A DNA stretch of 7,523 bases from JBFMAE01 sp040756085 (GCA_040756085.1 JBFMAE010000299.1:1-7523), one strand, 5' to 3'. Numbered from the stretch's first letter, positions 1-6,756 are shown. Made by a program: numbers and translations. The notes: a model not told the origin generated them from the letters alone.

Positions 1-143
1 AAAGGGTTAAAAAGTTTTCCACAACCTGGCCAAGTTATGAGTCTCCCCCCAGACCCCCCTCTTTACTACGACGGTATGTCCATAAATGATTTTTACAAAA
101 AGTACACAAATGATTATTCCGTAACAGTCCCCAACCTCTAACC

Positions 144-171
144 TTGACATCTTTTGAAAAATTGGTAATAT
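144..171 (+). promoter_or_regulatory. Candidate sigma70 promoter (extended -10) for the lipoprotein gene
   Basis: A perfect -35 hexamer TTGACA lies at 144-149. Sixteen bases later comes TAATAT at 166-171, preceded by TGG at 163-165, which gives the TGn extended -10 arrangement. Transcription would start near 178 and leave a leader of about 65 bases before the ATG at 242. The -10 matches the consensus at only four of six positions, but the perfect -35 and the TG motif make up for that. This is a consensus match by eye and has not been tested. Confidence 0.5.
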
Positions 172-191
172 AACAGCAACCAATAGAAGAT

Positions 192-216
192 CGTGACCGT
201 GTCCGTGTCATGTGTC
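192..216 (+). repeat. Short degenerate hexanucleotide tandem repeat in the leader
   Basis: The units CGTGAC (192-197), CGTGTC (198-203) and CGTGTC (204-209) follow each other directly, and a related ATGTGTC (210-216) comes next. The array sits just downstream of the predicted transcription start and ends 14 bases before the ribosome binding site of the lipoprotein gene. It is too short to assign a function. It may be a remnant of the dispersed repeats seen elsewhere in this window. Confidence 0.5.
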
Positions 217-241
217 CGATTTTAATACAAAAGGAGAATTC

Positions 242-1333
242 ATGAATGAGAACAAAATATTCCATATATTCTTAATCATCACTGTTTTTCTCTTTCTTCT
301 TGCCTCCTGTTCCAGCCTGCCGCTGATCGGAAAGAAAGAGGAAAAAAAAGCCGAAAAACTTCCAGAGGGAAAGACCGTGAGGGTTGAGGGGATGGAGACG
401 GTCAAGGGCGTCCATCCTCCCAGAACGGATACCCCTGCTCCTGCCAAAAAACCTTCTCCTGAAACTGCTCCAAGGAAGGAACCTGAAACGAGAATAACCT
501 CTGTTCCTACCCGGCCATTTGCCGGTGCTCCCCTTCCCTTCCTCCAGATGGGCTTTAAAAAGAAGGTGGCCCTCTTAGACTTTGAGAACAAGACCACTTA
601 CAAAGAGGAAGAGATTGGAGAGGCGGTGGCGAAAAGATTGTCTGACAAATTGGAAGCCACTCAGCGTGTCGTGGTGATGGATAAGATTGTTGTCTCGGAA
701 ATGTTGAAGCGGGAAGGATTCAAATCTGGGAGCCTGCCAGACCTTCCTGCGATGAAGCGAGCTCACCAATCCCTGGGAATCCAGGCCTTTACCCTGGGCT
801 CGGTCATCGATGTGAGCATCCTTTCTTCTAAAACTTCTGAGACTTCAGACGAGGAGGTCGCCTTTGCTACAGCAAAGTTGGAAATCCGTCTCATCGATGC
901 TTCCACTGGAAACCTGCTGAAAACCTTCATCGGAAGAAGCCCCATCTTCGGCACCAAAGAGACAGGGGAATACAGCCGGAGCAAGGCCGTTCTCAAAGCA
1001 ATTGACTTCGGCCTGGACGATATCCTGGAAGGGTTTCTCCGTCAACTCGACCTCTTAGACTGGACCACCACCATTGCCAGGATCGAAGGTGAAAATCTAT
1101 ACATCAATGCGGGCAAACTCTCCGGCATCCGAATCGGAGACACCTTAGAGATTTATGAACCCGGGAAGGAGATCATCCATCCGACGACGAACCTCTCTCT
1201 CGGATGGACGACCGGCCCGTTGAAGGGCGCGATAAAGATTACAGAGCTCTTCGGTGTGGATGCAGCCATTGGAAAAGTGGTGCAGGGCAATAGTTTCAGC
1301 CTCAATGATGTGGTGAAGTCAACGGTAAAATAA
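242..1333 (+). CDS. CsgG-like lipoprotein with FlgT-C-like C-terminal domain
   Basis: The product is 363 residues. A hydrophobic signal (residues 6-22) ends in the lipobox LASC with Cys23 as the lipidated residue; Ser at +2 suggests outer-membrane sorting. Residues about 30-105 are a charged, proline-rich linker. Residues about 107-270 begin KKVALLDFENKT and resemble the CsgG/curli-secretion-channel-like alpha/beta domain shared with TolB-N and LpoB-type periplasmic proteins. Residues about 275-363 (with IRIGDTLEIYEPGKE) look like the small beta domain at the end of flagellar protein FlgT. The ATG at 242 is chosen because AAGGAG (231-236) lies five bases upstream and the lipobox then sits correctly; an in-frame GTG at 212 has no such site. 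No curli, flagellar or secretion gene is adjacent, so its role in the envelope (assembly, secretion or stress) is not known. The family assignment is by motif recognition. Confidence 0.8.
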   Translation: MNENKIFHIFLIITVFLFLLASCSSLPLIGKKEEKKAEKLPEGKTVRVEGMETVKGVHPPRTDTPAPAKKPSPETAPRKEPETRITSVPTRPFAGAPLPFLQMGFKKKVALLDFENKTTYKEEEIGEAVAKRLSDKLEATQRVVVMDKIVVSEMLKREGFKSGSLPDLPAMKRAHQSLGIQAFTLGSVIDVSILSSKTSETSDEEVAFATAKLEIRLIDASTGNLLKTFIGRSPIFGTKETGEYSRSKAVLKAIDFGLDDILEGFLRQLDLLDWTTTIARIEGENLYINAGKLSGIRIGDTLEIYEPGKEIIHPTTNLSLGWTTGPLKGAIKITELFGVDAAIGKVVQGNSFSLNDVVKSTVK

Positions 1334-1432
1334 GACTCCCAAATCGGGTGGCCAAGCCTGTCTGCTGATTAGGCAGAAAAGGTCGTTCCTACCAAAACCC
1401 TCCGTCATTTCAGCTAAGTTCGCCCCCAATAA

Positions 1433-1582
1433 ATGAGGGCGCTACAATTCTATAGGAGATTTGAGAACGCGGGTGATCGAAAAATTGAGGTAGCCATTCA
1501 ACGAGTTACCGAAATGGTTAAAAATATCTCGGAAGCCTTAGGATGTTTTGAAGGGGCAGAGAATTTTAAAGAAGGGAGGTGA
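1433..1582 (+). pseudogene. Possible small ORF or decayed gene fragment (49 aa)
   Basis: An ATG at 1433 opens a 49-codon frame ending in TGA at 1580-1582. The interior (IEVAIQRVTEMVKNISEAL) reads like a real amphipathic helix, and the end (ALGCFEGAENFKEGR) faintly recalls the C-terminal region of crotonase-fold enoyl-CoA hydratases, where a similar FxxEDxKEG stretch is common. There is no ribosome binding site before the ATG, which itself lies inside a small hairpin. I read it as a possible remnant rather than a working gene; it could also be chance. Confidence 0.2.
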
Positions 1583-1602
1583 ATCATTGAGTTTACCCCT
1601 GA

Positions 1603-1761
1603 GCGGAGCTTGGAGACGCCGAATGGGTCAGGAATTCATGGACTGAGGAACAAGAGGTGGTGAACGATCCGGATCTATTTATTACCGAGAGCATAAAATA
1701 TCCAAATTCCGATTTAGAGAAAGAAAACCCTTTCCCATTCTGTCATTGCGAGCACCTGTAA
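1603..1761 (+). pseudogene. Open stretch without a start, possible coding remnant running into a repeat
   Basis: A frame stays open for 52 codons (1603-1758) before TAA at 1759-1761. It lacks a plausible start codon. Its first part (AEWVRNSWTEEQEVVNDPDL) has a protein-like composition, while its last part is read through the outer and inner arms of the palindromic element that begins near 1702. This would fit an old gene end interrupted by arrival of the repeat. No family is recognised. Confidence 0.15.
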
Positions 1762-1839
1762 GGTGCGTGGCAATCTCATTGAAAAAGGTGAGATTGCTTC
1801 GGTCCCCTCGCAATGACAATTTCCTAAATCGGGATTTGG
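1702..1839. repeat. Outer inverted repeat enclosing palindromic element copy 1
   Basis: The arm at 1702-1717 (CCAAATTCCGATTTAG) is the reverse complement of 1824-1839 at 15 of 16 positions; the single mismatch becomes a G-U pair in RNA. These arms flank the inner palindrome at 1741-1818, so the whole 138-base segment can fold as one long nested cruciform. The composite may be a non-autonomous mobile element, or one repeat inserted into another. No target-site duplication is obvious. Confidence 0.7.
1741..1818. repeat. Palindromic 'GTCATTGCGAG' element, copy 1
   Basis: The 12-base end TGTCATTGCGAG (1741-1752) is exactly repeated in inverted form at 1807-1818. Inside are two further hairpins: GCACCT (1752-1757) with AGGTGC (1761-1766), and GCAATCTCA (1770-1778) with TGAGATTGC (1789-1797). 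The same architecture recurs in copy 2 at 1874-1945. From memory, GTCATTGCGAG...GCAATCTC...GAGATTGC sequences are scattered between genes in many anaerobic and metagenome-derived genomes. Function unknown; REP- or MITE-like behaviour is inference. Confidence 0.85.
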
Positions 1840-1873
1840 GAAAATAGGTTACATTTGGAACCACAAAAAAGGT

Positions 1874-1945
1874 GTCATTGCGAGCCCGAAGGCCGTGGCA
1901 ATCTCGTTTTAAGATTGCTTCGTCGCTATCGCTCCTCGCAATGAC
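1874..1945. repeat. Palindromic 'GTCATTGCGAG' element, copy 2
   Basis: The 11-base end GTCATTGCGAG (1874-1884) is exactly inverted at 1935-1945. Internal hairpins are GCC (1884-1886) with GGC (1891-1893), and GCAATCT (1898-1904) with AGATTGC (1912-1918). Compared with copy 1 the ends and the GCAATCTC core are conserved while the hairpin tips differ, with compensatory changes that keep pairing (GCACCT/AGGTGC replaced by GCC/GGC). It ends 65 bases before the dctP start codon. Confidence 0.85.
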
Positions 1946-1971
1946 CTGCTGGGGCGAATGTAAACTATAAT
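1941..1971 (+). promoter_or_regulatory. Candidate promoter of the dctPQM operon
   Basis: A perfect -10 hexamer TATAAT stands at 1966-1971. The best -35-like sequence is ATGACC at 1941-1946, four of six to consensus with a long 19-base spacer, and it is made mostly from the terminal bases of palindromic repeat copy 2. Transcription would begin near 1978, giving a leader of about 33 bases. The weak -35 suggests either an activator or a different true start. Confidence 0.4.
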
Positions 1972-1995
1972 GTGCTCATCTTAATAATTCGATAT

Positions 1996-2003
1996 GGGAG
2001 GTG
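1996..2003 (+). promoter_or_regulatory. Ribosome binding site fixing the dctP start
   Basis: GGGAGGTG is a near-perfect Shine-Dalgarno sequence. It leaves seven bases before the ATG at 2011 but only one before the ATG at 2005, so 2011 is the better start. The shorter form also begins MRKKK, a normal signal-peptide start. Confidence 0.75.
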
Positions 2004-2010
2004 AATGAAT

Positions 2011-3081
2011 ATGAGAAAAAAGAAATGGCTATTTTATTTGTTTTTAACGGTAATGTTAGTCCCCTCAATTGCCTTTGGGGCGATTGAATTAAAGTTTAGC
2101 AATTACTTTCCCGTCCCTGCCAAGCAATCCAAAATCTGTGAAGAATTCATTAAGGACCTCGAGGCTCGGACGGGGGGCCAAGTCAAAATCAGTTTCTTCC
2201 CTGCCGGTACCCTACTGACTGCTCCTAAGATTTATGATGGAGTTGTCGAAGGAATCGCTGATATAGGTTTTTCAAACATTGGCTATACATTCGGCCGGTT
2301 TAAGGTGACAGAGGCTCTTGACCTGCCCCTTGGCTTTCCCAATGCCTGGGTAGCGAATCGTGTTGCCAACGACTTTTATAGGAAATTCAAACCAAAGGAA
2401 TGGGAGAAGATCCATATGCTTTCTATGCATACGAGCCCTGTCAACGTCGTTCTTTCGGCAACTAAGCCAGTTAACAAGATCGAAGACCTAAAGGGGATGA
2501 CCCTGAGGGGCCTCGGGTATATCGCTGAGGTCGTGGGAGCATTAGGCGGGACAGCGCGACCCATACCCATGGCCGAATCCTATGAAGCCATAGGCAAGCG
2601 AGTCATTGATGGACTGATGATCCCTATGGAAACACTCAGGGCCTTTAGACTGGCTGAAGTCGCAAAGTATGCGACGGAATGCTGGCCGATTGGACAAGTT
2701 TACACCTTCTACCTGGTGATGAACAAAGACTCATGGAATAAGCTGCCAGCAGATATTCAGAAGATCTTCAATGAATATCCATTTGAAGAAAAATTGGCCA
2801 ATATGTGGAATGAAATAGATATCGATGGGAAGAAATATGGTATGGAAAAGGGTTTAAAATTTCTCGAACTGTCACCAGAGGAGATCACCAAGTGGAAGAA
2901 AGCTGTGGAACCCGTGGTCGATAAATATGTAAAATCGATGGTAGCGGCAGGATATCCGGAGAAAGAGGTCAGGGAGTATGTGAACTTTATAAGGATGCGA
3001 ATTGACCACTGGACGAAGAAGCAAGCAGATTTAGGGATCAAATCGTCCACCGGCCCGTCAAAGATTCGCGTGAAGTGGTAG
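2011..3081 (+). CDS. dctP: TRAP transporter solute-binding protein, DctP family
   Basis: This is the periplasmic receptor that catches a carboxylate and hands it to the DctQM membrane complex. The protein has 356 residues, normal for DctP proteins. It starts with a Sec signal peptide (MRKKK, a hydrophobic core, then likely cleavage after AFG at residues 21-23). Family features include the FFPAGTL segment at about 62-68 and IEDLKGMTLRG at 157-167, where Arg166 matches the conserved arginine that clamps the substrate carboxylate in TRAP receptors. The following region with AESYEAI and VIDGLM is also typical. The first gene of an operon with dctQ and dctM; a strong hairpin follows it, probably letting the receptor be made in excess over the membrane parts. 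The substrate cannot be read from the sequence; the downstream ligase and reductase genes suggest an aromatic acid. Confidence 0.93.
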   Translation: MRKKKWLFYLFLTVMLVPSIAFGAIELKFSNYFPVPAKQSKICEEFIKDLEARTGGQVKISFFPAGTLLTAPKIYDGVVEGIADIGFSNIGYTFGRFKVTEALDLPLGFPNAWVANRVANDFYRKFKPKEWEKIHMLSMHTSPVNVVLSATKPVNKIEDLKGMTLRGLGYIAEVVGALGGTARPIPMAESYEAIGKRVIDGLMIPMETLRAFRLAEVAKYATECWPIGQVYTFYLVMNKDSWNKLPADIQKIFNEYPFEEKLANMWNEIDIDGKKYGMEKGLKFLELSPEEITKWKKAVEPVVDKYVKSMVAAGYPEKEVREYVNFIRMRIDHWTKKQADLGIKSSTGPSKIRVKW

Positions 3082-3124
3082 CAGGGGTCGTCACCCACAA
3101 GCAATGAAAATTACAAAATATTAT

Positions 3125-3166
3125 CCTCCCCCCTGCCTACCCTGCCTGCGGTAGGCAGGGGGGAGG
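3125..3166 (+). promoter_or_regulatory. Perfect 16-bp stem-loop between dctP and dctQ
   Basis: CCTCCCCCCTGCCTAC (3125-3140) is the exact reverse complement of 3151-3166, with a ten-base loop. No T-run follows, so it is not a standard intrinsic terminator. In transporter operons such hairpins after the binding-protein gene often protect the upstream mRNA from 3' decay or lower read-through, giving more receptor than permease. That role is inferred. The repeated CCTGCC motif in stem and loop would also fit a dispersed repeat. Confidence 0.75.
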
Positions 3167-3214
3167 AGATTAACCGGGTTATTTTCTATGAAAGATGGAG
3201 GGCCTGAAGCAAGG

Positions 3215-3730
3215 ATGAGTTTTGACAAATGGCTAAACCGAATCGATCAGTTTACCATGGTATCCAGTCGTTACCTTGAATGGGTGGGAGTTGTCGGTTT
3301 GCTGGCGATGTTCCTTGTCAACTTTATTGATGTCCTTGGGGCGAAGCTTTTTCTCTGGCCTTTCCCGGGTGCCGTTGAAATAATTGGTTTCTCTCAGATC
3401 GTTGCCATTGCCCCCACGATTACCTTTGCACTCATTCTGGGCCGACATATCAGGGTAGAATTTTTTATGACGAGACTTCCTAAGCGCATTCAAGCGATAA
3501 TCAACAGTTTCTCTTCTTTTCTGGGATTGGTGCTTTTTGTTTTGATTTTATGGCAGAGCTATCTGTACGGTCAATCCCTCCAAAAAGCAGGTGAGATCGG
3601 CTCAACCTCGTATCTGCCCTTTTATCCCTTTGCCTACTTTATTGCTTTTTGTTCCATTCCGGTCTGTTTTGCCTTTCTGGTGGAGGTGCTTCATTCGTTA
3701 TCCGAGGTTTTAAGAGATGGATCCGGTTAA
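3215..3730 (+). CDS. dctQ: TRAP transporter small membrane subunit, DctQ family
   Basis: The small integral-membrane partner of DctM. The 171-residue product has four hydrophobic segments at about 22-42, 55-75, 95-117 and 136-158, the expected DctQ topology. Family landmarks are PGAVEIIGF (51-59) before the second segment and GRHIRVEFF (76-84) after it. I chose the ATG at 3215, preceded by GGAGGG at 3197-3202 (spacing 12, slightly long); an in-frame ATG at 3188 would add nine residues (MKDGGPEAR) but has no ribosome binding site within range. The stop codon overlaps the start of dctM, so the two are probably translationally coupled. Confidence 0.9.
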   Translation: MSFDKWLNRIDQFTMVSSRYLEWVGVVGLLAMFLVNFIDVLGAKLFLWPFPGAVEIIGFSQIVAIAPTITFALILGRHIRVEFFMTRLPKRIQAIINSFSSFLGLVLFVLILWQSYLYGQSLQKAGEIGSTSYLPFYPFAYFIAFCSIPVCFAFLVEVLHSLSEVLRDGSG

Positions 3731-5018
3731 TATCGGTATCATTGGAATCGTTTTTCTCGTCTTGCTCTTTCTCCTCAGAATGCCAGTTGCCTTTGCTATG
3801 GCCTTTGTTGGATTTATCGGTTTCTCTTACCTGGGCTCAACGAAAGCGGGGCTCCGACTTTTGGCCCGGGATATCTTTGAACAATTTTCATCTTTCCCTC
3901 TCAGTGCTATCCCGATGTTTATCCTCATGGGTTCTTTCGCTTTCGCATCGGGAATTGGAAAAAGGCTTTATGATGCGGCTTATACGATTCTGGGAAATTT
4001 GCGGGGAGGCCTGACCATCGCCACTGTCGTTGCCTGTGGCAGCTTTGCTGCCATCTGCGGATCCACGGCTGCTACGGCAGCCACAATAGGGAAGATCGCA
4101 CTACCGGAGATGAAAAGATATCATTACGATGATACCCTGGCCACGGGTTGCCTCGCCAGTGCCGGTACTCTTGGCATTCTCATCCCCCCAAGCACCATTT
4201 TTATCGTCTATGGAATCATCACTGAGCAATCCATCGGCAAACTTTTCGTAGCGGGTATCCTCCCCGGAATAATTCTTACTTTCCTATTTGTGATTACAGT
4301 TGCCCTTATCTGCTGGCGTAACCCCGACCTGGGTCCCCCTGGGGCCACAACGAATTGGAAAGAGAAAGTGAAAGCCCTGGCAGGAGTGGTCGAGGCCTTG
4401 ATTTTATTCAGCCTGGTTATAGGTGGACTGTTTTTCGGTTGGTTTACTCCAACCCAAGCCGGAGGGATTGGGGCAGCCGGTGCTTTGCTTATCGGCTTGG
4501 TGAGACGACAACTGAGCTTGGAGGTATTTATTGAGTCGACTCGGGATGGGTTACGAACTTCTTGCATGGTACTCTGTGTTATTGCCGGTGCTACCGTATT
4601 TGGCCATTTCATGGCTGTATCGACCATCCCTTTCATCTTGGCTGACTGGGTGGGGGCACTCCCTTTGTCTCCAATGGCTATCATGGGAGTGATCACCCTT
4701 ATTTATCTCATAGGCGGTTGCTTCATGGATGCCATGGCTCTGGTCGTCCTCACGGTCCCTGTGATCTATCCGGTGGTCCTCCGTCTTGGTTTTGATCCGA
4801 TATGGTTTGGTGTTATTATCGTGTTGGTCAGTGAGATGGGGGTAATCACCCCGCCTGTAGGGGTGAATGTATATGTCATTAAGGGAATAGCTCCAGATGT
4901 GCCTCTGGAGACTATTTTTAAAGGCATTTTCCCCTTTCTTTTGGCAATAGCGATTAATATAGGAATATTAATGGTCTTTCCTAAAATTGCTCTTTTTTTA
5001 CCTGGGCTCGCGAAATAG
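3717..5018 (+). CDS. dctM: TRAP transporter large permease subunit, DctM family
   Basis: The channel-forming subunit that drives uptake with a sodium or proton gradient. The 433-residue length is typical. The sequence is almost wholly hydrophobic, fitting about 12 membrane segments with re-entrant hairpins. Diagnostic DctM motifs are PMFILMGSFA (66-75), GSFAAICGSTAATAATIG (108-125), the GILIPPST loop (153-160) and, in the second half, ITPPVGVN (377-384). The two proline loops are related by the internal repeat of the family. The start overlaps dctQ by 14 bases, with GAGG at 3704-3707 as ribosome binding site. No frameshift or missing segment is seen, so with dctP and dctQ the transporter is complete. 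Confidence 0.95.
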   Translation: MDPVNIGIIGIVFLVLLFLLRMPVAFAMAFVGFIGFSYLGSTKAGLRLLARDIFEQFSSFPLSAIPMFILMGSFAFASGIGKRLYDAAYTILGNLRGGLTIATVVACGSFAAICGSTAATAATIGKIALPEMKRYHYDDTLATGCLASAGTLGILIPPSTIFIVYGIITEQSIGKLFVAGILPGIILTFLFVITVALICWRNPDLGPPGATTNWKEKVKALAGVVEALILFSLVIGGLFFGWFTPTQAGGIGAAGALLIGLVRRQLSLEVFIESTRDGLRTSCMVLCVIAGATVFGHFMAVSTIPFILADWVGALPLSPMAIMGVITLIYLIGGCFMDAMALVVLTVPVIYPVVLRLGFDPIWFGVIIVLVSEMGVITPPVGVNVYVIKGIAPDVPLETIFKGIFPFLLAIAINIGILMVFPKIALFLPGLAK

Positions 5019-5067
5019 TTAAAATGGGCGAGATAACCGTTCCAGGAATATTGAAAGGATAGAATCG

Positions 5068-6750
5068 ATGACCCTCTATGGTGCCAATCCCTTTCCCAGA
5101 GAGTTTATCAATCGATACTATGAAAAACGATGGTGGTTCGGAATCACCCTTGGAGAGATGCTCGATAGAAGCTGTGACCTCTACTCCCATAAGGAGGCCC
5201 TTGTCGCTGGAGATATTCGATGGACCTATCAGCAGCTTCGGGATTGGACGGATCGGGCAGCCATCGCCTTTCTTGAATTGGGAATTGGTAAACTGGATCG
5301 AGTCCTCCTCCAGATTCCGAATTGGTCAGAGTTCGTCTATGCCTATTATGGCCTCCACAAGATCGGGGCTATCCCCGTGATGTGCATTCCCCGATTCTCC
5401 CGGAGAGAAATGGAACATTTCTGTGATATCACCGAGGCCAAGGCCTGGATCGTTCCTTTCCACTTTGAAAAGATCGATTATCTCCCGATGATCGAGGCCC
5501 TTCGATCCCGCCCCTCCTCTTTAAAACATATTCTCGTGATCGACTCTTTCGACTCTTCTGCGGAAAAGGGTAAATCGCTCCCTGAGGGGACGCTTTCATT
5601 TAACGGCGTTTTGAAAAAGGTTGACCTGAAAAAATATCCAAAAGACTACCTTCAATCCTTCAGACCCGATCCCGATGAGATCTGCCATCTGATGCCGACC
5701 GGTGGATCAACAGGCCTCCCCAAGCTTGTCCCGCGGACACATAATGATTTCCTTTGCAATGTCGAGTATCGGACAAAGGTCTGGGAGCGAAGTCCCCATG
5801 ATATCACCCTCATCGCCACCCCCATCACTCACAATATGGCGATTGAGGTCTCCATGAACCCCTCCTTCCTCACTGGAGGGAAAGTGGTCATGATCCCCTC
5901 AACCCGGCCCAAAGAGATTCTGGAAGCGATCGAAAGGGAGCGGGTGACAACGATGATCCTGGTGGTGGCACAGCTTCAGCAAATTGTGGATTATCCCGAA
6001 CTCGACCAATATGATCTTTCTTCCCTCGATGTGATTGCGGGTGCAGGATCGCATGTACCGGCAGAACTGGTGAAGAAGGTTTATGATAAACTCAAGTGCA
6101 AGTTCTTCAATGTCTTTGGCATGTCAGAAGGACCCTGCACCCAGACCCGGTACGACGACCCGGATGAAGTGATTTTTCACACGGTTGGATGGCCTGTCTG
6201 TCCCTACGATGAATTCAAAGTGATCGACGCAGCAGGCAACGAACTTCCTCAAGGAAGAGAAGGGGAACTGGTGGCCAGGGGACCGTGCATCTTTCGAGGA
6301 TACTACAAGGCAGAGGATGAAAATCAGAAGGCCTTCACGCCCGATGGTTTTTTCAGAACCGGGGATATCGCCCGATTCGATCAAGAGGGCCGTCTGACCA
6401 TCACAGGCCGGAAAAAAGATATCATCATCCGTGGCGGAGAGAATATCAGTGCCATTGAGGTGGAGGAGTTGATCAGCGATCATCCCAAGGTGGAGCAGGT
6501 GGCTGCCGTTGGCATGCCAGACCCTATCCTGGGAGAGCGGGTCTGCGCCTTCATCAAACCAAAGAAAGAGACGACGGTCTCTTTTGAAGAAATTATCTCC
6601 TACCTCAAAGAGAAGAAGACCTCGGTGCTCTACCTTCCTGAACGGATTGAGATTATTGAGGAGATGCCTCTGACGAACGTCGGCAAGGTGGATAAGAAGC
6701 GCCTGAGAGAAGAGATTAAGGAGAAGCTGAAGAAGGAAGGGAAGGGTTGA
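5068..6750 (+). CDS. AMP-forming aryl-acid ligase of the DhbE/EntE type, probable aryl-CoA ligase
   Basis: An adenylate-forming enzyme of 560 residues that activates a carboxylic acid with ATP and here probably transfers it to coenzyme A. Visible motifs: P-loop MPTGGSTGLPK (209-219), THN (254-256), FGMSEG (350-355), TGD (431-433), hinge GRKKD (447-451), RGGEN (455-459) and catalytic Lys540 in NVGKV. The whole sequence, from the N-terminal WTYQQLRD region to the end, resembles 2,3-dihydroxybenzoate-AMP ligases DhbE and EntE; His255-Asn256 matches the pair that lines their aryl-acid pocket. No carrier-protein domain or siderophore gene is nearby. It lies 49 bases after dctM, with AAAGGA at 5054-5059 as ribosome binding site, and before an aryl-CoA reductase subunit gene, so an aromatic acid:CoA ligase is more likely than siderophore synthesis. 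Substrate is inferred: a hydroxybenzoate or similar acid. Confidence 0.85.
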   Translation: MTLYGANPFPREFINRYYEKRWWFGITLGEMLDRSCDLYSHKEALVAGDIRWTYQQLRDWTDRAAIAFLELGIGKLDRVLLQIPNWSEFVYAYYGLHKIGAIPVMCIPRFSRREMEHFCDITEAKAWIVPFHFEKIDYLPMIEALRSRPSSLKHILVIDSFDSSAEKGKSLPEGTLSFNGVLKKVDLKKYPKDYLQSFRPDPDEICHLMPTGGSTGLPKLVPRTHNDFLCNVEYRTKVWERSPHDITLIATPITHNMAIEVSMNPSFLTGGKVVMIPSTRPKEILEAIERERVTTMILVVAQLQQIVDYPELDQYDLSSLDVIAGAGSHVPAELVKKVYDKLKCKFFNVFGMSEGPCTQTRYDDPDEVIFHTVGWPVCPYDEFKVIDAAGNELPQGREGELVARGPCIFRGYYKAEDENQKAFTPDGFFRTGDIARFDQEGRLTITGRKKDIIIRGGENISAIEVEELISDHPKVEQVAAVGMPDPILGERVCAFIKPKKETTVSFEEIISYLKEKKTSVLYLPERIEIIEEMPLTNVGKVDKKRLREEIKEKLKKEGKG

Positions 6751-6756
6751 AATTAA

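Larger units (their letters stand above)
1334..2010. other. Long intergenic region: gene remnants, palindromic repeats and a promoter
   Basis: There is no convincing intact gene between the lipoprotein stop and dctP. The first third contains a small imperfect hairpin (CGCCC 1421-1425 with GGGCG 1437-1441) lacking a T-run. The middle third has short open stretches that look like eroded coding sequence (see the separate entries at 1433 and 1603) and a strong Shine-Dalgarno-like GGGAGGTGAAT at 1574-1584 with no proper gene behind it. The last third is filled by two palindromic elements, then the candidate promoter and ribosome binding site of dctP. The lipoprotein and transporter genes are therefore probably separate transcription units. 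Confidence 0.7.

Noticed and set aside
15..23. TTTTCCACA, similar to a DnaA box
   Set aside because: A single match with no cluster of boxes, AT-rich unwinding element or replication gene nearby.
42..60. C-rich stretch as a G-quadruplex on the minus strand
   Set aside because: Only two long G-runs are present, fewer than the four needed within one strand.
212..241. GTG at 212 as an upstream start of the lipoprotein
   Set aside because: It has no ribosome binding site and would put ten polar residues before the signal peptide; the ATG at 242 has a good site.
35..265. Minus-strand open frame across the leader of the lipoprotein gene
   Set aside because: It starts inside the lipoprotein gene, crosses the promoter and ribosome binding site on the other strand, and has no family resemblance.
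1421..1441. Possible terminator hairpin after the lipoprotein gene
   Set aside because: The stem is only five uninterrupted pairs, has a mismatch beyond that, lies almost 90 bases after the stop and has no T-run.
1682..1864. Minus-strand open frame through the palindromic element
   Set aside because: It consists almost wholly of repeat sequence; its openness follows from the inverted repeats.
1741..1945. Two repeat copies as a CRISPR array
   Set aside because: Only two units, each itself a long palindrome with variable interior, with no regular spacer pattern and no cas gene.
3649..4014. Plus-strand open frame overlapping dctQ and dctM
   Set aside because: A shadow in another frame of two clear membrane protein genes; its leucine- and serine-rich translation has no independent support.
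4208..4696. 162-codon minus-strand frame inside dctM
   Set aside because: Antisense to strongly conserved dctM sequence with all family motifs; no ribosome binding site or recognisable domain.
5068..6750. Reading the ligase as part of a siderophore (catecholate) pathway
   Set aside because: No isochorismatase, dehydrogenase, carrier or NRPS gene is present; the neighbours are a carboxylate transporter and an aryl-CoA reductase subunit.
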